From the NCBI RefSeq assembly GCF_045788535.1, contig NZ_CP074074.1, positions 3,534,001 to 3,598,000 of the forward strand: 64,000 bases of DNA, written 5' to 3'. Position numbers and translations under genes: made by a program. Shown here piece after piece: positions 44,121-52,569 of this stretch. Positions within the stretch are counted from its first letter, which is position 1, and every line of letters starts with the position of its first letter. This DNA is from Allotamlana fucoidanivorans. GTDB taxonomy: Bacteria; Bacteroidota; Bacteroidia; Flavobacteriales; Flavobacteriaceae. The notes beneath the pieces are model-generated. The model saw nothing but the letters and a program-made list of their open reading frames with translations. It searched no databases and was not told the DNA's origin.

Positions 44121-44854
44121 AAAATCAAAAGATTTCTGAACAAGAAAACTCTAATATTTCTAGAAGAGGAATGATTAGAACTTTAGGGTTGGGATTGAGT
44201 TTTTCGGCACTACCTTCTTTTATGACTTCTGCGATGACAGAAGTTTCCATAGATGCATTAGACCCTGGAGAATACATCATCCCAGTGGAAGAAGGAGAAT
44301 TATTGGAAATGCAAAAATTTGTTGAAGATTGTATTGCCGCCAATAAAGAATCAGACCCTCAAGAAGCTGTAAAACAAGTTTTACAGCGTGCAGTTTCGCA
44401 TCATAAAGTATTATTAAAAACTATTGGTGAACCAACAAAGGTTGGCATGAAAGTGTTTTTACGCTCTAAAGAACTAACAATATTTGCGGCAACCTGGGCG
44501 CCACAGATGAATCTGATGCCACATAATCATCATATGTGGGCAAATATTGGAATTTATACTGGAAGAGAAGATAATATTCTTTGGGAGCGTAGTGAAAATA
44601 GATTAAAAGCTAACAAAGCTGAATGTTTATTCGCTGGTGATGTAGCTAAATTAAATTCATCTGCAATACATTCTGTTACAAATCCTCTTAAAAGATTTAC
44701 AGGTGGACTTCATATCTACGGTGGTGATTTTTTTGAAACCGAATTCAGCAGATGGAATCCTGAAACACTTAATGAAGAACCTTTCAATGGCGAATTAATA
44801 AGAAAAATGTTCGAAAAAGAGAATGAACTCATCACTAAAAATAAAAACGATTAA
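44117..44854 (+). CDS. cassette 21b: Tat-exported cupin-like protein (245 aa)
   Basis: Twin-arginine-type signal SRRGMIRTLGLGLSFSALPS at residues 15-34. The core has cupin metal-ligand motifs MPHNHHMWANIGIYTGREDNILWER and IHSVTNPLKRFTGGLHIYGG, resembling cysteine-dioxygenase/3-mercaptopropionate-dioxygenase-like proteins. The substrate cannot be assigned. Between a MarR gene and a RidA gene, so a controlled detoxification or catabolic step is plausible. Confidence 0.7.
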   Translation: MKNQKISEQENSNISRRGMIRTLGLGLSFSALPSFMTSAMTEVSIDALDPGEYIIPVEEGELLEMQKFVEDCIAANKESDPQEAVKQVLQRAVSHHKVLLKTIGEPTKVGMKVFLRSKELTIFAATWAPQMNLMPHNHHMWANIGIYTGREDNILWERSENRLKANKAECLFAGDVAKLNSSAIHSVTNPLKRFTGGLHIYGGDFFETEFSRWNPETLNEEPFNGELIRKMFEKENELITKNKND

Positions 44855-44857
44855 TAA

Positions 44858-45247
44858 ATGAAACGACAATTAATTTCTGGAGGGAGTCCTTATGAAGATA
44901 TCGTTGGCTTTAGTAGAGGCGTACGTGTTGGACCATATGTCACAATTGGAGGGACCGCACCAATGGACACACATGGAAAAACAGTAGGCATTGGAAATAT
45001 ATCTTTACAAACCAAACAATGTTTTGAAACTATCAAAACCGCATTAGAAAATGCGGGTTCAAGTCTAAATGATGTAGTTAGGACTCGGATGCTGTTAATT
45101 AATATTGAGGATTGGAAAGATGCGGCTGAAGTAAGAGCATCTTATTTTAAAAATATAAAACCTGTTGATACAGTAATGCAAGTTTCTCGTTTTATCAATC
45201 CAGATTGGCTAATTGAGATTGAAGTTGATGCAATTATGACTTCATAA
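44858..45247 (+). CDS. cassette 21c: RidA/YjgF-family protein (129 aa)
   Basis: RVGPYVTIGGTAPMDTHGK, RTRMLLINIEDWKDAAEVRASYF and PVDTVMQVSRFINPDWLIEIEVDAI are the RidA trimer signature including the Arg and Glu near the active cleft. The family deaminates reactive enamine/imine intermediates. Starts 3 bases after the cupin gene; one operon. Confidence 0.9.
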   Translation: MKRQLISGGSPYEDIVGFSRGVRVGPYVTIGGTAPMDTHGKTVGIGNISLQTKQCFETIKTALENAGSSLNDVVRTRMLLINIEDWKDAAEVRASYFKNIKPVDTVMQVSRFINPDWLIEIEVDAIMTS

Positions 45248-45273
45248 ATATTGATTTGAATAATAATAACGTT

Positions 45274-45404
45274 GGGTAACAACGTATATAAAAAATAGCG
45301 GAATAATCGCTCAATCAAAAGTAAATTAACAAATTTAAGGTCAGTTATTATCCGAAAAGTTAGTGCGTAAAATCCGCTACTTTTCATATACAAGACCGTT
45401 GGTT
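45274..45404 (+). repeat. attC-like site 21
   Basis: GGGTAAC to GTTGGTT, 131 bp. Arms GTATATAAAAAATAGCGG and CCGCTACTTTTCATATAC pair nearly throughout. Confidence 0.85.
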
Positions 45405-45861
45405 ACAATAACTCCGAACAAACTTCACGTTGGATTTTAAAATTAATTCTGACCTTTATTATTAACTCAAATCTTATCTGACTTTACTTAATCGGAACGC
45501 TGATTTTGAGATTCAAATTTTGGATAGAACAAATAATACGCTTTCTAACAAAACTCAAATTTTTAAATTCTCACTCAAACGTATTTCGGACTTTACTCTT
45601 GCGTAAAAAATATATGCTCACTCTTGTGTTTTACGGACTTCACTCAGACGCAAACAACACGGATTAAAAAGCTTACTCAAAACCAAAAACTCGGACATTT
45701 TTCAACTCGTGCTCACTCAAATGTGTCGTTACGGTAACCAACAATGGCTAAAATTAATTGCTTCGGAATTTTCTGCCGAAAATTCCTCTTTCTTTGCTAT
45801 ATTTGGTTCATGGCGGAAAGAATCCTGCGGATTTTTCCGCAACATAATCTTAGCCAAGGCC
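45398..45861 (+). other. cassette 22: second non-coding cassette type, copy 2 (464 bp)
   Basis: Essentially identical to 30617-31080 in sequence and length. No credible gene. Confidence 0.78.
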
Positions 45862-45868
45862 GTTGTAG
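45736..45868 (+). repeat. attC-like site 22
   Basis: AACCAAC to GTTGTAG, 133 bp; same as site 9. Confidence 0.82.
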
Positions 45869-45891
45869 GCAAGCTGAAAACCGAACTATAA

Positions 45892-46332
45892 TTGATAAAA
45901 AGAGCGATAATAATAACCCTAATTCTGAACTCAATAATTCTGATTGGTGTTCCTGCTGGACACGGTTACGGAATAATGGTAATGTTTGAATTTATAAGTA
46001 TTCCGACTCTGATTAAAAACGGATTTGATTTTCAGAAAGAATATCCTTTTGAAAGTAGTCTGATTTTAATTGCTTTGGTTTCCTTAATTGGAAAACTGAT
46101 TTCAATTTCACTATTGTTTTCAAAGAATATTTTGAACAAAAAGAACTGGATTTATATCGGACTGACTTTAATGCTGATTTCATTCCTTTTTGTTTGTTAT
46201 GGAGCTTGGGAATATGATAATTTCCTATTTGCAATTACACTGGGAAGCGGAATTCCATTTTTAATGTATTTCGGCAGAATATTATATTTAATTAAAAAGG
46301 AAAATAACAAAACGGAATTAGTAGCGGAATGA
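45892..46332 (+). CDS. cassette 23: four-TM membrane protein (146 aa)
   Basis: TTG start followed by MIKRAIIITLILNSIILIGV-type hydrophobic helix; three more helices follow. No family recognised. Boundaries GTTGTAGGCA/AGCGTACAAC match only 8/10, the weakest in the array, so this cassette may be the most diverged. Confidence 0.65.
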   Translation: MIKRAIIITLILNSIILIGVPAGHGYGIMVMFEFISIPTLIKNGFDFQKEYPFESSLILIALVSLIGKLISISLLFSKNILNKKNWIYIGLTLMLISFLFVCYGAWEYDNFLFAITLGSGIPFLMYFGRILYLIKKENNKTELVAE

Positions 46333-46344
46333 AAAAAAGCCAGC

Positions 46345-46476
46345 GTACAACAATGTATAACCGCAATTACGGCGGATTCGACTACGTCCGAATCCACTCG
46401 GAATTGCTAACGTCTGTGCTTAACCGAAAATTAACGCATATTAACCCGTAACTGACGGTTATACGAGACGTTGGCA
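46345..46476 (+). repeat. attC-like site 23
   Basis: GTACAAC to GTTGGCA, 132 bp; same subtype as site 1 (GTATAACCG/CGGTTATAC arms). Confidence 0.85.
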
Positions 46477-46522
46477 ACAATATTGACCCGTCCTGAATAA
46501 AGGCTACATAATTTCAAACATT

Positions 46523-46894
46523 ATGTACAAAAATGACAAAGTAATCAGACGGTATTCAGAACCTTTTAAACTGAAAATTTTAGACGAACTTACAACAGGA
46601 AAACTAAACAAATATCAACTAGGGAAAGCCTACGGTATTGCACCAACTACCATTAATGAATGGATAAGAAAGTACAACCGTAAAGACCTTATGAACACTA
46701 GAATAACTGTGAAAACCAAAGACGAAATAACACGCATTAAAGAACTTCAAAAAGAGATTGAACAACTAAAAAAATTGTTGTTAAAGAAAGATCTAGATGC
46801 AATGATTCAAGATTCATACCTGGAAGTTGCTGCCGAAGATCTTGGCTATAAATCTGTTGCAGAACTAAAAAAAAAGCTAAATATAGAGCGCTAA
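46523..46894 (+). CDS. IS3-family OrfA, copy 1 (123 aa)
   Basis: Helix-turn-helix of the transposase_8 type (YSEPFKLKILDELTTGKLNK, LGKAYGIAPTTINEWIRKY) and a C-terminal leucine zipper (ITRIKELQKEIEQLKKLLLK). A run of nine A then G at 46867-46876 is a slippery site for -1 frameshifting into orfB, whose frame is open back through this point. Confidence 0.93.
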   Translation: MYKNDKVIRRYSEPFKLKILDELTTGKLNKYQLGKAYGIAPTTINEWIRKYNRKDLMNTRITVKTKDEITRIKELQKEIEQLKKLLLKKDLDAMIQDSYLEVAAEDLGYKSVAELKKKLNIER

Positions 46895-46944
46895 GTAAAA
46901 CCAAAGACAAAGCTAAAGGATTTGCGTCTTTAACCACTATTTGT

Positions 46945-47745
46945 ATGGCTTTCGGGCTTAAACGTGATGCGTACTACAAGTATAAATATAGAGCTGACAA
47001 ACGTTTAAAACTTGAACAACAGATCATTCAAATTGTGAACCAAAAGCGCAGGTCCTTGCCTAGAGAAGGCGTACGTAAACTCAAAATATCTTTAAAAAAT
47101 GAGTTTGATAAAGCAAACCTTAAAGTAGGCAGAGACACGCTTTTCAACATTCTTAGAAAACACAATATGCTTATAACCAGAAAGAAACCCAGCTACAGAA
47201 CTACCAATTCTTTTCATAGGTTTTACAAACATAAAAACATCATAAAAGATGTACTTGTTAATAGACCTAATCAGGTTTGGGTATCGGATATTACATACAT
47301 CAGAACTGTAAAAGGATTTTGCTACTTGGCCCTTATAACTGACATGTATTCTAGAAAAATCATAGGTTACGACCTTAGTGATAGCCTTGAACTTAGCGGT
47401 TGTACCAGAGCTCTTAAAAAAGCATTATATCAAGCTAAAAACACAGAAAACCTAATACATCACTCGGATAGAGGCATACAATATTGTAGCAATATATACA
47501 CACAAATTTTAAAGAGAAACAACATCAAAATTAGTATGACAGAAGAAAATCATTGCTACGAAAACGCTATTGCTGAACGTGTAAACGGCATCCTAAAAGA
47601 CGAGTTTTATCTTGACCAGACCTTTGATAGCGTACAACACGCCAAAAGAGCAACAAAAAGTGCAATCAATCTATACAACGAAATTAGATTACATGTATCT
47701 TTAGACTATAAAACACCAAATATGGTATATTTAAAAACAGCGTAA
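46945..47745 (+). CDS. IS3-family OrfB integrase, copy 1 (266 aa)
   Basis: DDE integrase: D in WVSDITYIRTVKGFCYLALITDMYSRKIIGY, D in HHSDRGIQYCS, E in HCYENAIAERVNGILKDE. It lies in -1 frame relative to orfA. Copy 1 differs from copies 2 and 3 at two residues (DSVQH for DSIQH, YNEIR for YNQIR). Confidence 0.94.
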   Translation: MAFGLKRDAYYKYKYRADKRLKLEQQIIQIVNQKRRSLPREGVRKLKISLKNEFDKANLKVGRDTLFNILRKHNMLITRKKPSYRTTNSFHRFYKHKNIIKDVLVNRPNQVWVSDITYIRTVKGFCYLALITDMYSRKIIGYDLSDSLELSGCTRALKKALYQAKNTENLIHHSDRGIQYCSNIYTQILKRNNIKISMTEENHCYENAIAERVNGILKDEFYLDQTFDSVQHAKRATKSAINLYNEIRLHVSLDYKTPNMVYLKTA

Positions 47746-47785
47746 ATCAATTTTTAACCTGTAGCCATATTTCAGGACTAGACAT

Positions 47786-48367
47786 ATGACGAAACGCAGA
47801 AATAATATTAAACGGAATCGATTTTCGATTTTATTCCCAGTTCTGACAATAATCGGAATTGGAATTATTGCTGTGCTATCTTCTGGCTATGAAAAAAGTT
47901 GGACTTATAATTGGAATGACATCAGAAAAGAAATAAAAGACTCAATTCAAGTTGCAAAAGAACAAGGAATCACAAGCGGATTTGTTGGAGTTGGCGCAAG
48001 GTCAACAGAAGATGAAATCCAAAGGAGAAAATGGATAATGAAAAATGCAACGGAATTAGAACTTCTGAAACTCACAAAATATCCAAACGGAAATGTAAAA
48101 GCTATTGCTTATGAGGGTTTGATTAAAAAAGAAACCTACAAAGAAAAAGCTGAACTGATTTCCAAAGCAATAGCCGATAATGAATATTTGGTTGATTATC
48201 AATCAGGTTGCGTTGGTGTTAGATATCAGATAAGTGAATATTTAATGATGTATGTTTTGAATTTTGACAGGACTTTTCCACCTTCGCCACTTATGGTAAA
48301 TAATTATGGATTGTCGGATTTGGAAAAAGAAAAAATATTGACTGAATTTCATAATCGAAAAAAATAA
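47786..48367 (+). CDS. cassette 24: single-TM hypothetical protein (193 aa)
   Basis: One N-terminal helix (FSILFPVLTIIGIGIIAVLSSGY) and a soluble domain with no recognised family. The ATG lies in the 3-bp target duplication of IS copy 1: before insertion the cassette read GTTGGCAACAATATGACG, so the IS displaced the leader but left the start codon intact. It may now be silent or driven from the IS. Confidence 0.68.
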   Translation: MTKRRNNIKRNRFSILFPVLTIIGIGIIAVLSSGYEKSWTYNWNDIRKEIKDSIQVAKEQGITSGFVGVGARSTEDEIQRRKWIMKNATELELLKLTKYPNGNVKAIAYEGLIKKETYKEKAELISKAIADNEYLVDYQSGCVGVRYQISEYLMMYVLNFDRTFPPSPLMVNNYGLSDLEKEKILTEFHNRKK

Positions 48368-48374
48368 ATACAGT

Positions 48375-48505
48375 TGCCAACACCGTATATAATTTATTGC
48401 TAGTTCTAGCCTACTTACGAAAATCCTCGCGGATTTTCTATTCGGTTTTTATTTACTAAATTATGTGCTATACCACGCAACAAACCATATACAAACACGT
48501 TACCA
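48375..48505 (+). repeat. attC-like site 24
   Basis: TGCCAAC to GTTACCA, 131 bp; subtype of 14. Confidence 0.87.
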
Positions 48506-48551
48506 AATATAGTGACCCGTCCTGAATAAAGGCTACATAATTTCAAACATT

Positions 48552-48923
48552 ATGTACAAAAATGACAAAGTAATCAGACGGTATTCAGAACCTTTTAAAC
48601 TGAAAATTTTAGACGAACTTACAACAGGAAAACTAAACAAATATCAACTAGGGAAAGCCTACGGTATTGCACCAACTACCATTAATGAATGGATAAGAAA
48701 GTACAACCGTAAAGACCTTATGAACACTAGAATAACTGTGAAAACCAAAGACGAAATAACACGCATTAAAGAACTTCAAAAAGAGATTGAACAACTAAAA
48801 AAATTGTTGTTAAAGAAAGATCTAGATGCAATGATTCAAGATTCATACCTGGAAGTTGCTGCCGAAGATCTTGGCTATAAATCTGTTGCAGAACTAAAAA
48901 AAAAGCTAAATATAGAGCGCTAA
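48552..48923 (+). CDS. IS3-family OrfA, copy 2 (123 aa)
   Basis: Protein identical to copy 1 OrfA: HTH and leucine zipper, followed by the A-run slippery site for -1 frameshifting. Confidence 0.93.
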   Translation: MYKNDKVIRRYSEPFKLKILDELTTGKLNKYQLGKAYGIAPTTINEWIRKYNRKDLMNTRITVKTKDEITRIKELQKEIEQLKKLLLKKDLDAMIQDSYLEVAAEDLGYKSVAELKKKLNIER

Positions 48924-48973
48924 GTAAAACCAAAGACAAAGCTAAAGGATTTGCGTCTTTAACCACTATTTGT

Positions 48974-49774
48974 ATGGCTTTCGGGCTTAAACGTGATGCG
49001 TACTACAAGTATAAATATAGAGCTGACAAACGTTTAAAACTTGAACAACAGATCATTCAAATTGTGAACCAAAAGCGCAGGTCCTTGCCTAGAGAAGGCG
49101 TACGTAAACTCAAAATATCTTTAAAAAATGAGTTTGATAAAGCAAACCTTAAAGTAGGCAGAGACACGCTTTTCAACATTCTTAGAAAACACAATATGCT
49201 TATAACCAGAAAGAAACCCAGCTACAGAACTACCAATTCTTTTCATAGGTTTTACAAACATAAAAACATCATAAAAGATGTACTTGTTAATAGACCTAAT
49301 CAGGTTTGGGTATCGGATATTACATACATCAGAACTGTAAAAGGATTTTGCTACTTGGCCCTTATAACTGACATGTATTCTAGAAAAATCATAGGTTACG
49401 ACCTTAGTGATAGCCTTGAACTTAGCGGTTGTACCAGAGCTCTTAAAAAAGCATTATATCAAGCTAAAAACACAGAAAACCTAATACATCACTCGGATAG
49501 AGGCATACAATATTGTAGCAATATATACACACAAATTTTAAAGAGAAACAACATCAAAATTAGTATGACAGAAGAAAATCATTGCTACGAAAACGCTATT
49601 GCTGAACGTGTAAACGGCATCCTAAAAGACGAGTTTTATCTTGACCAGACCTTTGATAGCATACAACACGCCAAAAGAGCAACAAAAAGTGCAATCAATC
49701 TATACAACCAAATTAGATTACATGTATCTTTAGACTATAAAACACCAAATATGGTATATTTAAAAACAGCGTAA
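48974..49774 (+). CDS. IS3-family OrfB integrase, copy 2 (266 aa)
   Basis: DDE integrase, same protein as copy 3 (DSIQH, YNQIR variants) and two residues different from copy 1. Intact. Confidence 0.94.
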   Translation: MAFGLKRDAYYKYKYRADKRLKLEQQIIQIVNQKRRSLPREGVRKLKISLKNEFDKANLKVGRDTLFNILRKHNMLITRKKPSYRTTNSFHRFYKHKNIIKDVLVNRPNQVWVSDITYIRTVKGFCYLALITDMYSRKIIGYDLSDSLELSGCTRALKKALYQAKNTENLIHHSDRGIQYCSNIYTQILKRNNIKISMTEENHCYENAIAERVNGILKDEFYLDQTFDSIQHAKRATKSAINLYNQIRLHVSLDYKTPNMVYLKTA

Positions 49775-50275
49775 ATCAATTTTTAACCTGTAGCCATATT
49801 TCAGGACTAGACATAGTGCAAGAGCGATATTCGGTGCTTGTTTAAAATATTGGTTTTTTGCCTAAAAATCAGTTCTAATTTTCAAAGTTTCGGCTCAAGT
49901 CCTTTTTTGAGAACTAAACGCCAATGTGTTGTTTTCTCTTTTGCTCTTTTTCGGTTTTTTTAAAATCTTTCAGGTGCTTTAAAAGGTCATTTCTAAGGCA
50001 TCGATAATTTATTTATCTCAATCTAATCGGATTTTTAAGCAGTTTTCTTTTTGCCCTTTTTCTGGCTGGCGTTCTGATTCGTTCTGATTTCAAAAAAGGT
50101 GTTCGTGCTCAATTTTGTGTTGCAACCTAAATGCCAAAAAAGTCGGTTTCTCTCAGCAAAGTTCATGCTGATTTTTGGTTTTTTTGCCAAATTTTGGTTG
50201 GCATTCTGCCTCGGTTGCATAAGGTGTATTTGCTTAATTCTGTGCTTTAACCGCTGTTCTGTGTTGCACAACATT

Positions 50276-50409
50276 AGGTAACAATGCACATACTTCATTG
50301 CTTGTTTTTGTTTGCTTACGAAAAGTTTTACAAAACTGCCAAATATCTGGCTTTATTTGCTATTTTTACGTAAGAAAACGCAACGAAAGCATGTACCAAA
50401 CCGTTACCA
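50276..50409 (+). repeat. attC-like site 25
   Basis: AGGTAAC to GTTACCA, 134 bp; same structure as site 5. It joins two copies of the same non-coding cassette in tandem. Confidence 0.85.
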
Positions 50410-51003
50410 AATATAGTGCAAGAGCGATATTCGGTGCTTGTTTAAAATATTGGTTTTTTGCCTAAAAATCAGTTCTAATTTTCAAAGTTTTGGCTCAAGT
50501 CCTTTTTTGAGAACTAAACGCCAATGTGTTGTTTTCTCTTTTGCTGTTTTTCGGTTTTTTTAAAATCTTTCAGGTGCTTTAAAAGGTCATTTCTAAGTCA
50601 TCGATAATTTAGTTTATCTCAATCTAATCGGATTTTTAAGCAGTTTTCTTTTTGCCCTTTTTCTGGCTGGCGTTCTGATTCGTTCTGATTTCAAAAAAGG
50701 TGTTCGTACTCAATTTTGTGTTGCAACCTAAATGCCAAAAAAGTCGGTTTCTCTCAGCAAAGTTCATGCTGATTTTTGGTTTTTTTGCCAAATTTTGGTT
50801 GGCATTCTGCCTCGGTTGCATAAGGTGTATTTGCTTAATTCTGTGCTTTAACCGCTGTTCTGTGTTGCACAACATTAGGTAACAATGCACATACTTCATT
50901 GCTTGTTTTTGTTTGCTTACGAAAAGTTTTACAAAACTGCCAAATATCTGGCTTTATTTGCTATTTTTACGTAAGAAAACGCAACGAAAGCATGTACCAA
51001 ACC
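50403..51003 (+). other. cassette 26: recurrent non-coding cassette, copy 6 (601 bp)
   Basis: Directly follows copy 5. Sequence subtype of copy 2 (GTACTCAATTTTG, TTTTCTTTTTG). No credible gene. Confidence 0.8.
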
Positions 51004-51010
51004 GTTAGGG
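50877..51010 (+). repeat. attC-like site 26
   Basis: AGGTAAC to GTTAGGG, 134 bp; same structure as site 5. Confidence 0.85.
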
Positions 51011-51035
51011 CACATTAAACCAAATCACGATACAA

Positions 51036-52403
51036 ATGAAATATAAAATATTATTAGCTCTTTTTTTATTCATTACTGTTACTATTCACTCTCAAAGAAT
51101 TGAAAATAACCCTGAATTTAAAAACAGAAATATAGTAATAGATACCACAAAAACAATTTCAAAAATTGTTGAGCTTGATAAAGTGGTAAAAGGGTTTGGT
51201 CCTTCTGGAAATAGAAGTATAGTTATCGCTACAAGAGATTTAATTAGTAAAGAAGAGCTGAAAGGCTACCCCATAATGAAAAATTTACCCGACTCATTGA
51301 CAAACGTAAAAGAATACCTTTTTATCTTGAATGACTTTCAGTTCTACTACCAAAATTACAAGCAAGGTGTTTATAGCAAGGACTTATTTATAAAAAAAGC
51401 TAAAGGAAATAGAAGAAAGTTAGAGGACACAATTTATTTGACAAATAAAAAAGTTAAAAATACAATTTCAATAGTTTCAGGTATAACTTCTGATAATAGA
51501 ATAGTATATATTGTTGACTCAAACAATAATAACGACTATTCAGATGACGAATTAAAATCTTTGTTAATTGACTTAAGAAAACAAGATGATATAATTAATA
51601 ACTCTCAATTTGTTGACATCGAATATTTTGACGGTAAAACAATTAAAAAAGACAAACAATTAATTTCTGTCAGTAACCAATATCGCAGTAAAGATTTATC
51701 TTTTAGATTTCCTCAATTCAGATATGGTAAAGTTAAGCTAGGGAATGAAAATTATTTAATTCTTTCAGAATCCTTTAGTTTTAATCAATCTATTTACTTG
51801 GTAAAAGACCAACCTTATTTTGATAAACTTGACCAAAAGCATAATATATACCCTTCTCAATATTTAAATATAGATGGCTATTATGTTCAATATTCCAAAG
51901 TTTCACAAAATAACGATAAAATTAAATTAACCATAAGTTCTAATGACTCAGAAAATAAAATAACACCTATTGCAAATCAAGTAGGAATGTTAGCCCCAAA
52001 ATTAAGTGGGATAAATGTGCTCAATGACCTGAAAATTTCGTTAAATGAATTTAAAGGAAAATACGTTTTTCTTGACTTTTGGAGTACATCATGTGCCCCT
52101 TGTATTAAAGAATTCCCATATATAAAAAAAGCTTACGACAAATTTAGCAGAAACGAAATAGAAATTATTGGAATAGCTGATATCAGAGGAAAAATAGATA
52201 TAATCGAATTTATTGCAAAAAATAATGTTACCTGGCCAACTATTAATGAAGAAGATTCTACAACTCGTATGGAAGGATATAACATTAATTCTTGGCCGAC
52301 CACATACTTAATTGACCCAACAGGAAAAATTATTGCAACTAATTTGAGAGGAAAAGACTTAAGTAATAAATTAGAATTATTAGGAGTAGCCAAAAAAGAT
52401 TAA
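51036..52403 (+). CDS. cassette 27: secreted TlpA-like thioredoxin-fold protein (455 aa)
   Basis: Signal peptide MKYKILLALFLFITVTIHSQ, about 300 residues of unassigned, beta-rich sequence, then a TlpA/AhpC-TSA-type domain (about 320-455) with redox motif SCAPC in FLDFWSTSCAPCIKEFPYI and cis-Pro in NSWPTTYLIDPTGKII. Same architecture as cassette 20 but clearly diverged. Boundaries GTTAGGGCAC/GTGCCCTAAC match 10/10. Confidence 0.87.
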   Translation: MKYKILLALFLFITVTIHSQRIENNPEFKNRNIVIDTTKTISKIVELDKVVKGFGPSGNRSIVIATRDLISKEELKGYPIMKNLPDSLTNVKEYLFILNDFQFYYQNYKQGVYSKDLFIKKAKGNRRKLEDTIYLTNKKVKNTISIVSGITSDNRIVYIVDSNNNNDYSDDELKSLLIDLRKQDDIINNSQFVDIEYFDGKTIKKDKQLISVSNQYRSKDLSFRFPQFRYGKVKLGNENYLILSESFSFNQSIYLVKDQPYFDKLDQKHNIYPSQYLNIDGYYVQYSKVSQNNDKIKLTISSNDSENKITPIANQVGMLAPKLSGINVLNDLKISLNEFKGKYVFLDFWSTSCAPCIKEFPYIKKAYDKFSRNEIEIIGIADIRGKIDIIEFIAKNNVTWPTINEEDSTTRMEGYNINSWPTTYLIDPTGKIIATNLRGKDLSNKLELLGVAKKD

Positions 52404-52412
52404 AAAAACGTG

Positions 52413-52543
52413 CCCTAACACCGTATAAAATTAATTGCTAGTGCAAGCATACTTACGAAAATCCTTGCGGATTTTCTATTCGGTGAGTATTTGCCAATTT
52501 AGGTGCTCAACCACGCAACTAATCCTATACATAAACGTTATGC
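52413..52543 (+). repeat. attC-like site 27
   Basis: CCCTAAC to GTTATGC, 131 bp; subtype of 14; apical GAAAATCC-TTGC-GGATTTTC. Confidence 0.87.
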
Positions 52544-52569
52544 ACAATTAGTTAATAAAAACAATTCAG

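Larger units (their letters stand above)
46484..47784 (+). mobile_element. IS3-family element, copy 1 (1301 bp)
   Basis: Ends TGACCCGTCCTGAA and TTCAGGACTAGACA are imperfect inverted repeats starting TG and ending CA. 3-bp target duplication TAT (46481-46483, 47785-47787). It is inserted in the leader of cassette 24, 12 bases past GTT. Confidence 0.93.
48513..49813 (+). mobile_element. IS3-family element, copy 2 (1301 bp)
   Basis: Same ends and length as copy 1; 3-bp target duplication TAG (48510-48512, 49814-49816). Inserted 14 bases into a non-coding cassette. Confidence 0.93.
48499..50402 (+). other. cassette 25: recurrent non-coding cassette, copy 5, IS-split
   Basis: The first 14 bases (GTTACCAAATATAG) and 49814-50402 flank IS copy 2; without the IS and one TAG it is 600 bp. 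It carries the GCTCTTTTTCGG/GGCATCG variants of copy 3. Confidence 0.8.
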
